A stretch of DNA of 64,000 nucleotides from Leucocoprinus leucothites. Taxonomy: Eukaryota > Basidiomycota > Agaricomycetes > Agaricales > Agaricaceae. The notes below the pieces were generated by a model, which did not search any database, was not told the DNA's origin, and was given only the letters and a program-made list of their open reading frames with translations. Made by a program: the position numbers and the translations under genes. This document shows, piece after piece, positions 11,439-23,564 of this stretch (position 1 is its first letter; each line of letters opens with the position of its first letter). The stretch lies in assembly GCA_013368445.1 (NCBI GenBank), contig JAACJO010000005.1:434001-498000 (forward strand). Direction: 5' to 3'.

Positions 11439-12420
11439 TATCTTCAAGCTGGACTCGCCGATATCAGCTTCTTCCCCCGACCCGCCTCATGCGACACTTA
11501 ATTTATATTTCCCATTGCGGCTCCTGGATCACAAATCATGCATCTGCATTTCATCTATCTCTGTTCCTCCCCCGTTTTCTTACCACCATAATATCCTTCC
11601 CGGTAGCTTCATTCGAAGTGCCATTTTGTCCTACGGTTCCGTGATGCATTCTCTTCTTGACCACTTTTGACTGTTGATGGTCGATGACTTGACCCCGTCG
11701 CCTTCGTTTCTATCCTCGTGTTCTTCTCACGGCCGCCCACTCACCATCTGCACTTCCCTTGTCCATCTCCGTGGAAAAATCAGGATTGTTACCAACATAT
11801 AATGTTGAAGATTGCATACGTTATACACATTCTCCCCTCCGCCTTCTCTGCGTTCCCACCTTATTATATCCAATTCTCTTGATCGGCGGATTATTTCCTC
11901 ATTGGATATACCAGTGATATACTAATATAGCTTGACAAGCCTTCGAATAATAGATCGATCGTCTTTCTCCTGATGCGCTCTAGTGTAAGAAGGTTTCGGG
12001 AGGACTCGGGGGCTCATAACAGCGCCGAAACTGTCAAGTGTGCATCTCTTTAAAAATATTTCCACATTTTTGGGCACTTGTAAGTGATTTGCGATGAGGG
12101 CGGGTAGGTTTCCTGACTCTAATGTGATTGACATCCATGGGCGTGTATGTTCAAGTCATGACAACAGACAGATATTACAATGATATGAGATTTGATATTT
12201 ATGTCACGGTATACACTGGCGCCGTCGAGAACTCCTGGAAATTCCCTAGACTGCCTTCCTTTCTTCTTCACAATTCACTTTCATTCTCCTCCAGGCTGAG
12301 GTCCATTTTCATTCATTCGTCTATGTAAGTCGATCTGCATTTTTGTGGGAACCAAGCTTCGACTTATGACCTCCAGTCTCTTGTACTAGTTTTTGGATCA
12401 TCAAAGGCGTTTTTCAGAGC
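11439..12420. other. intergenic, nothing recognised
   Basis: About 1 kb, with a CT-rich stretch near 11500-11900 that is probably 3' UTR, and AT-richer sequence towards the next start. No gene, repeat or RNA recognised. Confidence 0.5.
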
Positions 12421-13570
12421 ATGGCGCAATCATGTATTCTAGTCCCAACGTCGACGAAAATCGATACAATAACGTCGCAGAGCCTTTTTACTGTGACTTC
12501 CCTGAGTTCAACGACGTCACCGCCCACGACTACCAAGAAAGCGCTCGTATCTATTGGACTTGATCCACTCGACCTGGATGTCATTCCAAGTACGCCCTCG
12601 AATGTAAATTCTATGTCAGTTCCAGTGTTCAATGTAGAGGAAATCCGTCCATGTAGGAGAACTGACGGTGGTCCCTGTAACGTCGATTACGACTGTCTTC
12701 ATCACGACTCAGCAGACGACGACACTCTTTGGAACAGCATGTGCTCATAACACAGCTTCGCCTTCACCTTCTTCATCTACTACCACCCTCGCTACCACAC
12801 AGGCCAGTCTTGGGATAGATAACGCAGTATTGTTTACATCGTCCTCAGAGCTTTCATCGACTACACCTGTCGCTATACCTGTGTCCATGGAGTTGGAGCA
12901 GAGTCAAGACACTGTAGCTGCTACCGTCACTCCGCCACCAGTCTCGCCTTCTTCCGTGGCGATAGGTGTGCAGACTAATGCTGCTCATGAGCACGCAGCG
13001 GCAGGCGGTATATCGAAAAGTCAAATGGGCGCAATTATTGGTGGGTGTGTCGCTATGGCGGCCTTGGTTTTGGTTGTCTCTGCATTATTGTGCTTCTTGT
13101 GAGTCGAAAATTTCAGTGAGAAACAGAAACTCAATTGTTCCATCTGTTGATGCCACAGAAAGCGAAGACGAAAGAAAGTGGAATGGGATGGTGTATTCAG
13201 ACAGGGATGGGCCGATGGAGAAAGCGGACTTCAGGCTGGTTCCAAGACACAATCTCCAGAGATGCGAGCCGGAGTGGTTCCATTCCCATACGACGCAGCA
13301 CCCACAAGGTTTTACAGAGATCCTAAGGGGATCAACCGTCCGGGCCTCGTATATCATCGTCCAGACCAGTCAGCTACCACATTCGTCGTTCCATCTTTGG
13401 GTTATCATCAGGCTGAGAGTTCGGATGGACGATCGTATACCGCCTATCCGGATACAGAGACTGGGTATGGCGACAGAGATGTGAAGCAAGGGAATCGCTT
13501 GAGTCAGGGTTCTGATTCGAGTAAAAGTTCATTGCCGATGGGTCCTTATGGTGGGCTAGGATATCGTTGA
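12421..13570 (+). CDS. mucin-like single-pass membrane protein, tandem copy 1
   Basis: First of three tandem paralogues (with 14870-15993 and 19878-21340). Three exons: 12421-12589, 12657-13098 and 13159-13570. The protein begins MAQSC and has a Ser/Thr-rich outer part containing the family motif 'TTQQTTTLFGTAC'. More Ser/Thr/Pro sequence follows, then one transmembrane helix ('GAIIGGCVAMAALVLVVSAL'), a basic stop-transfer run KRRRKK, and a ~135-residue cytoplasmic tail. There is no classical signal peptide, so it may be a type III membrane protein. The intron phases (phase 1 after the 'IP' site, phase 2 right after the membrane helix) are the same in all three copies. This layout resembles fungal wall-stress sensors of the Mid2/Wsc sort, but I see no homology to them. 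Function unknown; a surface sensor is an inference. Confidence 0.75.
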
Positions 13571-14869
13571 ATGCATCCAACAGCGGATTCGTTCCATTTC
13601 AGTGCAGTAGGGAATGTTATACCAGTTGGCAGTGTATTGATGGATTGTAGTTGAGCCCCTCTCTACAGAGGCACTGAGTGAAGAAGGAATGCGATTGATA
13701 CCAGTGCGCGGTCGTCGGGATTGTCCATAGGGTCTGTGTGGCGTGTAATTTCCAAATGCTCCGGCTTCGTTCCTTTTCTAACACTCGGATGTTCTCAGAT
13801 GGAAGCCTATGTTATTCCGCGAAAATCCTAGTTGTCTGGCGAGGAGCTCGACGAGTGATACGACTGTATGATCTATCCTGTGGCGAGTTGATTATTGATG
13901 TTGAAAGTTTGGGCATTGAGCGTGGTTGAAATTTAAAACGTCGAGCCCTGTGAATCAATGACATCACACTTTTATCAAACCATTGTTTGGTGCTGTGTTT
14001 TATTTCTCAACCGGAGGCCTGAACGACAAGTCTTCTCACACTTCCGCCTCCCTTACGCGAAGGAAAAACCCATTCTAACTCTTGACACGTCTCCGAATAC
14101 CGATGATCCAACGTCTGCTAATCCCTATGGGATGCCAGCACTCTTTCACTTAATTTCTCAATTTCAAAAGCACCCGGGATAGGATTGATGTTCTCAACCA
14201 CAAAAACAACTCTTGGTCCAGCCATGCAATAACAACCCTTGGTCTTGCGCTGTTAACTCGGCCCGATCTCTATCTGGACATCGCGCATTTGGCTTAGCGT
14301 ATTCTGTCATGTTTGGACCTCTGGCACATACTTTCATGTATTTTTTCTGGTGCGTGTTTGATTTTGTATCACATTTCTCCGAGAGAACACTCTGCTGATA
14401 CAACAAAGTTGATTTAGGTTCAATTGTAGAGCGTGGAAGACAACTAACTATTAGCAACCACTATTTCGGACGTCTTTCCCCAACATGCTGGTTGACTTCA
14501 TGGATTTTGTGTGCCTATCTGCCATCCAATTCATGCATCGCGCCGTGTGGGAATTTGTTCTAATTATCGAGGGCGTGATTCGACACGCTGGAGGAGGTGG
14601 CCGACTATTCATTGATACACAACTCACCCCGGACAGAGGGAAGCGCTCCAACATCCTCCACAAACATGGGTTTTTTGTTTCAGGAACCATCTTCGCGAAC
14701 ACTGTAGCATTCAGGGCCGGGTCAGTTGCTCGCAAAAGAAGCTAGGCCAATTCCGATAAAAGGCGACAATATTTCCAGGTGGAGCCTGAGTCGTTCTTTT
14801 GCTTCCCCTCACCCCCCTCTCACGCGGTTACCTCAACCTCCCGCCACCCGTGGGCGGAAGGAAGGAAAA
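13571..14869. other. intergenic between tandem copies 1 and 2
   Basis: About 1.3 kb with no convincing coding signal. Small open frames at 13738-13929, 14213-14398 and 14485-14745 lack protein-like composition. No similarity to the adjacent paralogues was noticed. Confidence 0.45.
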
Positions 14870-15993
14870 ATGGCAGAATCCTGCTCTTCGTTCCCTACCC
14901 TAACGAGCACACAAGAGGTCAAAACTCAGACTGTGTTCACGACTGTCTCTACTGTAACTTCCACCATTCCGGGCTCAACATTCAGTGTCACCAAAACGGC
15001 ATCGTGTGGGAGTTCTTCATGTTCCCCAACTGTCGTACAGACTGAATCTCCAGGTGAGCGAGTTACATTCCATGAAAGCTTAGAATTGGGTCTAATCGCC
15101 AGTTTCTAGACCGTACAGTCACAACTGAAGTTCCTGTCACCATAACGTCCCAGGTCAATACGTTTGTTGTATCTACCTTCTGGGGGACTGGTTGCAAGAC
15201 TTCGAGCACTCATTCCCCAAGCCCAACTCCGACCCCGACCTCTACCTCTTCTCCGAGTCAGACCCCAGACCCCACAACTACTTCCCCAAATACGACAGGA
15301 ACTCTGACGTCGTCTACCTCTATGACCTCAGGGTCTCTCTCCAGTCAGTCCGCTATTGAGATTACATCGGTCTCGGTTACCACTTTGCCCAATGGAATTG
15401 TATCATCCCGAACAATCATCATCACCACCACCCCAACCGTACTTTCACCTGCCATAACCACGATCGCCTCCAGCTCCGGTCAAAATGAAAAGTCAAAACT
15501 CGGCCCTATCGTGGGTGGTGTGATTGGAAGTGTGATGGGTTTGGGTGTTCTCGCGCTGATGCTATGGTATTTCCTGTGAGTATCCCATATTTAGCCGCGG
15601 GAGTCTTCTAGGTCAGAGTGCTTATGCCTTCTTATTTTCTTTCTCCGCTTCTGCAGGAAAAGGCAACGGGGAACTGACAAAAAGTTCAACATCGTCTTCG
15701 AAAAGGTTGCCCAGCCTTCCAAAGGATACCAACGTTTTGATGATCAAGATTCTCGCCAACCCCTCGGAAAGGAGATGCAAAGTATGCAATCGCCGAGCCA
15801 TAGCCCATGGCACCAGGACTGGAACTCTGACCAGCAAGCGGACCCTTTCTCGCTAGACCAGGCTCCATCGCCTCTGGCCGCTCCACTGCCACCCTATCAG
15901 AGCGCCCAGACGGATCATCATTACCCACCCAGCTGGTCGCAGGTTAACCCTTCTCAGCAACATCTCAACTTCAATTCAACCCATCAGCAGTAG
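14870..15993 (+). CDS. mucin-like single-pass membrane protein, tandem copy 2
   Basis: Second tandem paralogue. Exons 14870-15053, 15110-15575 and 15657-15993. It starts MAESC, matching MAQSC and MSSC in the sister genes. The outer part is almost entirely Ser, Thr and Pro, and holds the shared block 'VPVTITSQVNTFVVSTFWGTGC'-like sequence (key residues PVTITSQ then FWGTGC) just after intron 1. A glycine-rich membrane helix follows ('GPIVGGVIGSVMGLGVLALM'), then KRQRGTDKK and a ~110-residue tail rich in Gln, Pro and Ser. Intron 1 is phase 1 after 'SP', and intron 2 is phase 2 immediately behind the membrane helix, as in the other copies. Heavy O-mannosylation of the outer part is likely from its composition. 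Function unknown. Confidence 0.75.
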
Positions 15994-16520
15994 TGGAGTA
16001 CGGATGGTTTACGATCATACGGGCAAGCGGGGCATGGGAAGAATTGCGCCACGCCTGTGTGAACGGCCTATAGATTTGCAATACCCAGTCCTCCTCGGTC
16101 GCTGAGCCCTGCAGTCTTGCCCACCAATACGGGGCGTGCATTTTCAGAATCAGCGCCCGTGCACGTCAACTCGGTGTCCCGAGTTCGGTTCAAGACCCTT
16201 GTTCATCGTCGGTTCAACAGTATACCCTCCACCCAGCAAGATCACTAGCAGGTTTCCCATCTAGTGGCGCCTACATGCTGTCAGCCCTTCAAACCGAGGT
16301 TTTCAGGGTAGCCCGACGTCGAAGCCCATTTGACGACGTCTTATGTAACTTCGATTTTTTTTTTTTGACTTTGCCACGGGCATTAGCTGCTGCAGCACTA
16401 CCGATGGGTTTGGAACCCGCCAACCAACTTGATTTCATTCTTTTACGCGACTTCGTTGTTGTAATCCATGTCAATAGCCTAACACAATTCTTCATCCCTC
16501 CGCGTATATGTACGGTAGCT
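15994..16520. other. convergent intergenic region
   Basis: About 530 bases between the stop codons of membrane protein copy 2 (+) and the F-box gene (-). It should contain both 3' UTRs. A run of ten T residues lies at about 16356-16366. No gene seen. Confidence 0.45.
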
Positions 16521-18080
16521 CTAGTCCCAACTCCGACTGTAGAACATCTCCTTGTCTGTTTTGCGCCACCTCGATATATCATCTTTCTGCTCCCAGTCTA
16601 TCTTCTTTCCGTCAATGATGAGTTCCAGACTCATCCCCTTTTTAACATAGCCTCTCAAGGCGTCCTTCAGTGGTATCTCCCAGTCACTGTTGACATTGAG
16701 AAGCTCCAAGCGAAATTGCGGGGCCATTCCCCGTTCAAATCTCTGCTTGAGGAATTCGATGATGAGGTCTTCATCGTGATGCTTGAAATACGGATTCGTC
16801 TCGTTATTTCTTGCCAAAGAAAATTCATAACAATCATTAATGATCAAAGACCTCAGCGAAGGGAGGTAATACATCCCGGGCATGTTGAGAACCTTGAGGA
16901 AACTACGAATCGTATCTTGGTGGCAGTACTGTAGCGACAGCTCTTGGGTGCCACTGATCCTCGGAAGGACGTACTGTAATGTTGAAATCGGCCAAACGTA
17001 AAGATGGTGAAATTTGACTGAAATTAATGATATGGGAAGCTGAGAGAAGAAGGCCTCGATGTGAGGAAATGATTCGGGGTCGGTCCGTCCATCTGCTGTA
17101 TATAAGACCCCAGCGTTGCCCCAATCGAGGTGACGGAGGGCAGGGACCTCCATGCGATTGAAGAGGGTGAGGAAGTGAGCATCAGAGATATGACTCCACT
17201 TGAGCTCTTCCAGATGCCGATATACGAGCTTGTCGTTCGAGGAAGATATGATATCATCCGGACGCCATCCGTAGCGTACTCGCTGTAGTGTGGAGGACCG
17301 GAACCTGACAAGGTTCGTACACCGGGTTAGGAGCTCTCCGCAGACGTCCATGGTTACTGAGTCGAGTTCTATGATGGTGATTGAAGCCCAGGGAAGCTGT
17401 ATCTTTGGGTTTACTCTTCTCAGGGAAATTCTGGTAAGGGTGTGGACATCGCTGAGGTCGAGGTTGCCCGATTTCTCGTGGAGGCTGCTTTGCCCATCCA
17501 TAGAGAGATGGGTCAGCCTGGAGAAGTTAGAGAATGAAGGATTCCAATCTAAGGGAACATTGGTGATTTGAAAGAACTTTATTTTCTGTGAGTTTTCTGG
17601 CTTGAAAAGGACACTACCCGCCGCCGCCGCACAGACTCTTTTGGCATTATCAGTTGGTGGGAGATCTAAGTCGAGGGAGATGGGATAGTTGGAGACGTTG
17701 GTAAAGTAGAGGTTAAGAAGGCCAGTAGTGCTTTCAGGCCTCGTTCGCATGTAGATGTGGAGAGACAGTGCCGACCAGAGTTCTGGTGTTGACCAGGCGA
17801 CTTGTCTCCAGTGGTGGGAAACATGTCCTAATGTGAGGGGGCAGAAGCGGAAGCTATACCACCTTTGAGGGTTATGTCCTCGCTCCTCTCTGTCCAGCTG
17901 GATGTACGGACAAGTGAATTGGAAGATGTAGGAGAGTATCTCTGTCGCCAGCGTTCTCGTTTTTGCTTGGACGCTGTTTAGACGTCGTAGGAGCGCCACA
18001 CGGTCCTCCCTTGGTTGGGAGTCATCGACTTCCAATTGATGCAGCTGTTCCATAATCGACTCAATTTCTTCCTCTGCCAT
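16521..18080 (-). CDS. F-box protein (agaric type), 519 aa
   Basis: A putative substrate-recognition subunit of an SCF ubiquitin ligase. It is one uninterrupted frame. An N-terminal helix ('MEQLHQLEVDDSQ') precedes the F-box core around residues 45-90: 'LATEILSYIFQFTCPYIQ', then 'PLTLGHVSHHWRQVAWSTPE' and 'LWSALSLHI'. This is the pattern of the very large F-box family in mushrooms. The remaining ~400 residues have irregular leucine-rich repeat character ('LTHLSMDG', 'LTRISLRRV', 'RHLDWGNAGV'). I place the start at 18080 (MAEEEIES); the frame is open to 18212, but the upstream extension is hydrophobic and untypical. It lies on the opposite strand between copies 2 and 3 of the mucin-like family, so it probably inserted there or the family expanded around it. 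Target unknown. Confidence 0.82.
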   Translation of the reverse strand: MAEEEIESIMEQLHQLEVDDSQPREDRVALLRRLNSVQAKTRTLATEILSYIFQFTCPYIQLDREERGHNPQRWYSFRFCPLTLGHVSHHWRQVAWSTPELWSALSLHIYMRTRPESTTGLLNLYFTNVSNYPISLDLDLPPTDNAKRVCAAAAGSVLFKPENSQKIKFFQITNVPLDWNPSFSNFSRLTHLSMDGQSSLHEKSGNLDLSDVHTLTRISLRRVNPKIQLPWASITIIELDSVTMDVCGELLTRCTNLVRFRSSTLQRVRYGWRPDDIISSSNDKLVYRHLEELKWSHISDAHFLTLFNRMEVPALRHLDWGNAGVLYTADGRTDPESFPHIEAFFSQLPISLISVKFHHLYVWPISTLQYVLPRISGTQELSLQYCHQDTIRSFLKVLNMPGMYYLPSLRSLIINDCYEFSLARNNETNPYFKHHDEDLIIEFLKQRFERGMAPQFRLELLNVNSDWEIPLKDALRGYVKKGMSLELIIDGKKIDWEQKDDISRWRKTDKEMFYSRSWD

Positions 18081-19877
18081 ACCTGATATTGTAATGAGAG
18101 AATGTTGAGGATGCTGTGTAAGGATAAGTATGTGCGCTAAAATGGAGATATGTATGATCAATTTGATGGGCGCCGGTAGCCAGGTCCAAGCCGAGTTTAT
18201 TTTTAACCTCACGTTCCAAAATTGTAGACGTCTGTACAGAAAGCTAGAGCCTCAGGACACAGCTTACGACAGTGAACGGTCTTATATCAACTCAATTTTC
18301 AAGCTCAGGGCTTCTCCAGGCAACCTCATAGTTATCGTCAGAATAGCCTCTTTCTCCTTTTCCTCTTTGTTATCATCATCGTCTTCTCACCTCCGTCAGT
18401 GTTATCAATATCTGATCAACCGATTTCAACCTTAACCCCACCCTCAGTTACAATTAGATTGACTTCATCAGCAATCAGTTCACTTAAAGCACTGCGAACA
18501 CTGAAAGCCCACTTGAGCCCCAAATCGGAGTCAAAGAGCACTTCAGATGTATATATGCATGGTTGCTGGGGAGGGAAGGTGGGCACACATAAAATATATG
18601 AGAGGGAGAGATCAACATATGATATTAGCAAGGAATGTGTACACCCACACATTAGCTATAAAAACATATGAAGGGGAAATCTAACAGGGGGCACAAAGTA
18701 CGGAGCACATCGCAAAGCTGTCAGAACCTCGGAAGACTTCCCCACCAGCCTCCGAGTTGATCAGTCACATCAGCGCACCAACTTGTAGGTCGGATTGATT
18801 AAGATCTGTGATCCTGATAAATTTTTACAGGCATTTATAATATTAGGACGGTGTCTGGTGTCCTGTAGGCTGCCGGGTAACGGCCATCTCTTCCATCGCA
18901 GTCGGGTTGGTCCGGGCTGCCTAAAAAGGTAAGACAAGTGAAGCTTGTCATTCCGGCACACCATACTTCAGTGAGACGCTTAGCAGAAGCCGTCGAAGTT
19001 ATAGCTTTTGGGAAAACGGAAGATTCGCCACGTTGGGGAGATATGTAACCAGCAACCTTTCATGATCCCATGGACATCTCGCCAAATAGGCTGGTGTGCA
19101 CCATGGCCACAACTGTGGGGTGAGTCCGCCGGGGGGCGCAAACCTAACCGAGTGACGGACTTCAATGGAGTGTATCTGTACAATTTTCACGAGTAAAGGT
19201 CCAATATGCGTGCAAGCGTATAGTAGAACGAGGAAGCAACTGCCTGACGGACCCAGTGCAATTCTGCGACGTCGTCGATACTTATAGCAAGACGCGATCA
19301 CGTGTTTTAATGAGTTGATGGACTTCTATTCTTGGGCAAAATCCTTTAAATTAGTCTAGGCACCGCCACATACAACATGCCGACCAAAGCATGCAAAGCC
19401 ATCCGTAGTTATTCAGACAATTGGGCTCCGGCCGTACCTACGCTCTAAGCTGGTCGGGGGTTGGAGAATGAACGGGTTGTTGCAGAGATCGGAATTGTTA
19501 GGATTACATAAACTCAGGCACGCATCCAAGCTGGTCAATTGCGGTGCAGGGACCCTGCAACAAATAAGTAGCCCTGCCCAATTCACTCATTCCTCGTTCT
19601 CTCTTCTGCGGGCAGCACATTCCAGTTCTCGGTTCCCACTCGCACCGCCTTTTCCAAGACATTCCATCTCAAGTTAAAGGCTTGCGCTGGCTGTCTTAAC
19701 CTCGTTCTTCCAAGAACATAGCATCCGACGGTGCGGCCTTTTAAGCCCGTACGGTTGGCATCCGGCAACCCTCTCTTTCGCCCATACCCCCATCACTTCG
19801 TGCACACGACGGCAGAAGAAAGCGCTTGTTCTTCTACTTTCCCTTTTGTGGTTTCAGCAGTTTGAACTCTAGTCTGA
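18081..19877. other. intergenic between F-box gene and tandem copy 3
   Basis: About 1.8 kb between divergent genes; it must hold both promoters. The region near 18540-18670 is AT-rich with several ATATAT runs. I found no gene, RNA or repeat I can support. Confidence 0.45.
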
Positions 19878-21340
19878 ATGTCGTCTTGCACTTCTTCCCC
19901 AACCTTGACAAGGACAGACCAAGTAGTCACAAACAGTCTTTCAACTTCAACCACCTCCCATGTTACGACGCTCCCACCTCCAACGACTACCATCACACTC
20001 ACGCCCACCTGTACGGCTTCAAGCGGGACATGCGTCCCTATTGTAACCGTTTCAGAAATTCCGGGTGAGCGACATCTGTGGTCCTTGAGAAACCAGACTC
20101 CTAATATCATGTTGCAGGAGGAACTAGCACAGTAGTGGACACGGTGACTATCACCGTTCCCATAACCTCATCACAGGTTACAACCCTTTGGGGGAGTTCA
20201 TGTGCACCGACAAACCCCGACACGCCTTCATCGCCCACACCACCAGACACACCTACACCTACACCTACACCAACCCTTAGTACTCCTCCTCCTAGTGTCT
20301 TTGTCACGTCTTCCTCGTCAACAGAGGCGAATGGAAACGTTACTCCGGTTGTCCTTACCATGACGTCCACCTTGTCGCCTGTACTTGTTACTCCGACGAT
20401 TGGGTCTAATCCGAGCGGAAACGATAACTCGGATAGCTCTCGACATTTGGGTCCCATAATTGGCGGGGTGGTTGGCGGAGTCGCTGGCCTTTGCGCGCTT
20501 ATATTCCTTGTATGGTTCTTCATGTGAGTTCACTTGGCTTGCCCGGATTCAACTAATTAATCCGTCACTTTTAGTCGAAAAAGGCAGAGATGGGATGATA
20601 TCTTTGATAACGACGATGTTCCAGTTGTTGCCGCCTCTGCAAACAGGAAAGAGAAGCTCGTCGACTCGGGGCCCAGGCCATATCATTATGGTATTGTCGG
20701 ACACACAAAAACCCCGTCTCTTACGTCTCCTCCGTCTTCTCCGCCTCCCAGTTCCGCTCCCACTCTACTCGACAGTGGCATCGACCGTTCTCACTACAGG
20801 AACAGCTCAACTACACCACTGTTAATTCCCGCAATGGGTGGTATGACCCATGGACCCGGGGCATCAGTTTCCCCACGTCCGCCGAGCCAAGGCTCTGCAC
20901 TAGGGTATGGGTCTCAGTTTGACGCCAACCCTCGTATTCAGGGCCAAGGGTGGGATCCTAGTGGCTTGTATAACGCCCCTTCTCAGCCACGACCGTTGCT
21001 CCCTGGTCCTCCTACCATGGGGGCTGTTGGGCCTATGGCAGCGATGATTGGAAGAAGCGATGGCGGTAATCGAACTGGAAGTCCCGTCAGTTTCCAAGAG
21101 CAACGCATCTTACAGGTTGCAAACACCGATCTTCACCCTCAGAGCCCTCAATCACCCGAGATAAGTTCATCGCTCTCGGGTGGTAGGCTCTCAGTTGACC
21201 CGCAGAGGGATGGAAAAGGAAGAATTGCTCCAAAAGGGGAGAAAGCGCCGATAGTCCATCTTGATGGAGGTCGTTATCAGGAGGGCGTCGCCGGAAGTAG
21301 CTCTGCTGCGGCCCCTGGGCCGCCTGCGTATTCAGAGTAG
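19878..21340 (+). CDS. mucin-like single-pass membrane protein, tandem copy 3
   Basis: Third and longest paralogue. Exons 19878-20064, 20118-20523 and 20575-21340. It starts MSSC, has a Ser/Thr-rich outer domain, and the shared motif 'VPITSSQVTTLWGSSC' directly after intron 1. A (Thr-Pro)n run encoded by a short TACACC microsatellite near 20250-20270 follows. The membrane helix is 'GPIIGGVVGGVAGLCALIFL', with RKRQRWDD after it. The cytoplasmic tail is ~260 residues, Pro/Gly/Ser-rich, ending 'GPPAYSE'; a PPxY-like motif (PPAY) sits at the very end and could bind a WW domain. Splice phases equal those of copies 1 and 2. A role as an O-glycosylated surface sensor is inferred from layout only. 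Confidence 0.77.
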
Positions 21341-22357
21341 AGTCAAGTGAGCGGACCAGCCATCGCAGTCCTTATGTAGCTATTGGTTTGACTGGACATT
21401 GGACTCATTTGATCTGCATCTGGACTCTCGTTCAGTTCTTCATATGACATGCAACTTTATCTCAATCATTATCTCTTCTTGCTGTTTCCCATTTCTCAAA
21501 TCTACCATTTGACTTATTCCTCCGCATACACATCATGTCTTGTCATATACTTGTCATATATCGCCGCTTTTTTGTTTTATGTCGACTCTTTTTTTTTGCC
21601 TTCACGACCACAAACGAATATACACGCCGCCTTTATATCCGTAGTCCTTTAATGGCATCAGGTTCGCCTGACCCTAGTAGAATAATAGACTTTGTAGTCG
21701 CGTATCAAAATACAAAAAGGGTCCCGCGGAAGTTGATGTGAAGACTTGAGAATATGCACTGCGAGCAAGAGAGTTGGTCACTGCCGGTTAGCCCTCGCCA
21801 AGTCGGACGATTGAGTTAGACGCTATGTCTAGAAGATCCGCTGACCTCCTAAATGAATACCTGCGCCTCGAGGCTGCTGTATCCGACTCAATTGAAGCCA
21901 TGACTCTGGCTTTGAGGCGGTGCCATCACGTGAGATCAACACGCGAAGGCCGGGCGAAGACAATGCGGCCCGTACACGAAACAACGCCATTGTTCTTCGA
22001 CCACATTGTCTTCACGTTGCCAGCATAGCAGGGGCGGCGAGAAAAGAATGGAAAAGTACGCTTGCTATCTGATGAAACTTCGGCGGCTTCGCCCGCCCAG
22101 GGTCCGGGTCTCTTATATATCCCACAATAAGTCTACTGAGCGGAGCACCCTTTCCTTGCCAACCTAAGTTTCTGCCCACTGCTTGCTTTTCTTTTCTTCA
22201 GCACTCGGGTACCGTTTATTGACGGTTTAATTGCTTCACTTGGTGCTGGACCACCTTTATTGCTTTCCTTCACGATCAAGAAAGGACTCCATATTTTTCC
22301 TTCCGACTGTGGATACTTTCAACGCTCACTCTCTAGTTTTACCACCTTTCGAGCATC
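21341..22357. other. intergenic, 3' UTR and promoter
   Basis: About 1 kb. A TATATAT at about 22114-22120 lies ~240 bp before the next start, and CT-rich sequence follows it, so this is a plausible promoter for the four-TM gene. The open frame 21825-22028 is not protein-like enough to call. Confidence 0.45.
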
Positions 22358-23564
22358 ATGCCGCTAAACACTCGCGCAAGTAAGTCTTCAAGCAACTCTC
22401 TGAGGTACAAGGTTGACTGATCTGCCTCCCCAGTCACGTTTATCGGCCTTAACGCCGTCCGTCTCTTAAGCATCGTCTCATTAATCCTCGTCTTCTCGAG
22501 TACAATATTCGTCATGGTCAATAACATCAAGGCCGTCAACGCCTTTGAAGCTCACAAGGGCGACATCGACATGGAGAATTGCGATTACATCGAGTTCGTC
22601 GTTTCTGCTTTACTGTGTTTTGACAATGCCTAACGTACTACTCTCGATCTCGCAGGAACAGCACTGTGCCAAATCAGCCTGCTGGTGTATTCTGGGCCGT
22701 CGTCGCCAGTCTGTTGATCATCTTCCAGACTGTCATCTTGTTCTGTAAGTCTTATTGTGATCTTAAATAAGCTCTTGGGATTAATGAAATCCGAAGTGTC
22801 CGAGATAAGCTGGCCAATGAAATTCTTCGATCGTTATTTCCCTGTCCTGGGTTCCGAATTCGGTCTCGGTGCTCTCGGCATCTTTCAATCCCTGTGCGTA
22901 ATCTTCATTCAATGGCGTTTCATGAATTCATCATTGACTCTGACTCTTTTATGGTCATCGTCTTCATAGAATCTCGACCCAAATTCTATCGCACCACGTG
23001 GACGACTTCTCCCTTGTTTCTGCATTCTTCCTCTTCGTGCTTGGGTGTATCAACATGCTCCTCGGTCTCATCTTCCGTACATCTGCAAAACCTAAGCGCT
23101 CCATCACATCGTGGCGTACCGAGTCCAAGGGTGTTCTTCCCACTCACACCGGGTCCTCCGACACCACGAAAGTGGAATCATCATTCGCCAACAATAACCC
23201 AAGTAAATACTTCCCCAGTTCTGGTGCAAACCTTCAGCGCGGCGGCTCCGAGCACGGTAGCACCTACAAGAGCCCGCTTCCACTTGACGAGAAGTCTGGT
23301 TATGGGTTTGGGACACGAGGGGAGAAGGCTGCTGGTTTGAGGGGTTTCTTGTTGAAGAAACCTGATGAGGCTCTTCCCAGGTACATGTCGCCACCTCCCG
23401 CCCTAACTAGGAAGGATACGAGGAGGTCTTCAAACTCGAGCGTTGAACTGCCTGGCCACTGGAGAAGCGATAGCCAGACCTCAGAGGGCTCGAGGTCCTA
23501 TCCTAGTCCCTCGAGGGAAGGCAGGTCGACGCCTCAATTCAAATCGAGTCCGACTGCCATTTAG
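22358..23564 (+). CDS. four-TM membrane protein (fungal DUF7598-like)
   Basis: Five exons give 320 residues: 22358-22379, 22434-22593, 22656-22744, 22797-22893 and 22970-23564. The first ~150 residues hold four hydrophobic segments: 'LLSIVSLILVFSSTIFVMV', 'GVFWAVVASLLIIFQTVILF', a weaker third segment 'FGLGALGIFQSL', and 'SLVSAFFLFVLGCINMLLGL'. The conserved-looking 'FDRYFPVLGSEFGLGALGIF' sits between helices 2 and 3. The C-terminal half is a hydrophilic Ser/Pro/Gly-rich tail. The layout resembles a fungal family of uncharacterised four-helix proteins I know as DUF7598; this match is from memory and not certain. No enzymatic motif. Function unknown, and the plasma membrane or an endomembrane is the likely location. 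Confidence 0.8.

Noticed and set aside
18081..18212. N-terminal extension of the F-box protein (start at 18212)
   Set aside because: The extension is hydrophobic, unlike F-box N termini, and the ATG at 18080 fits the family better.
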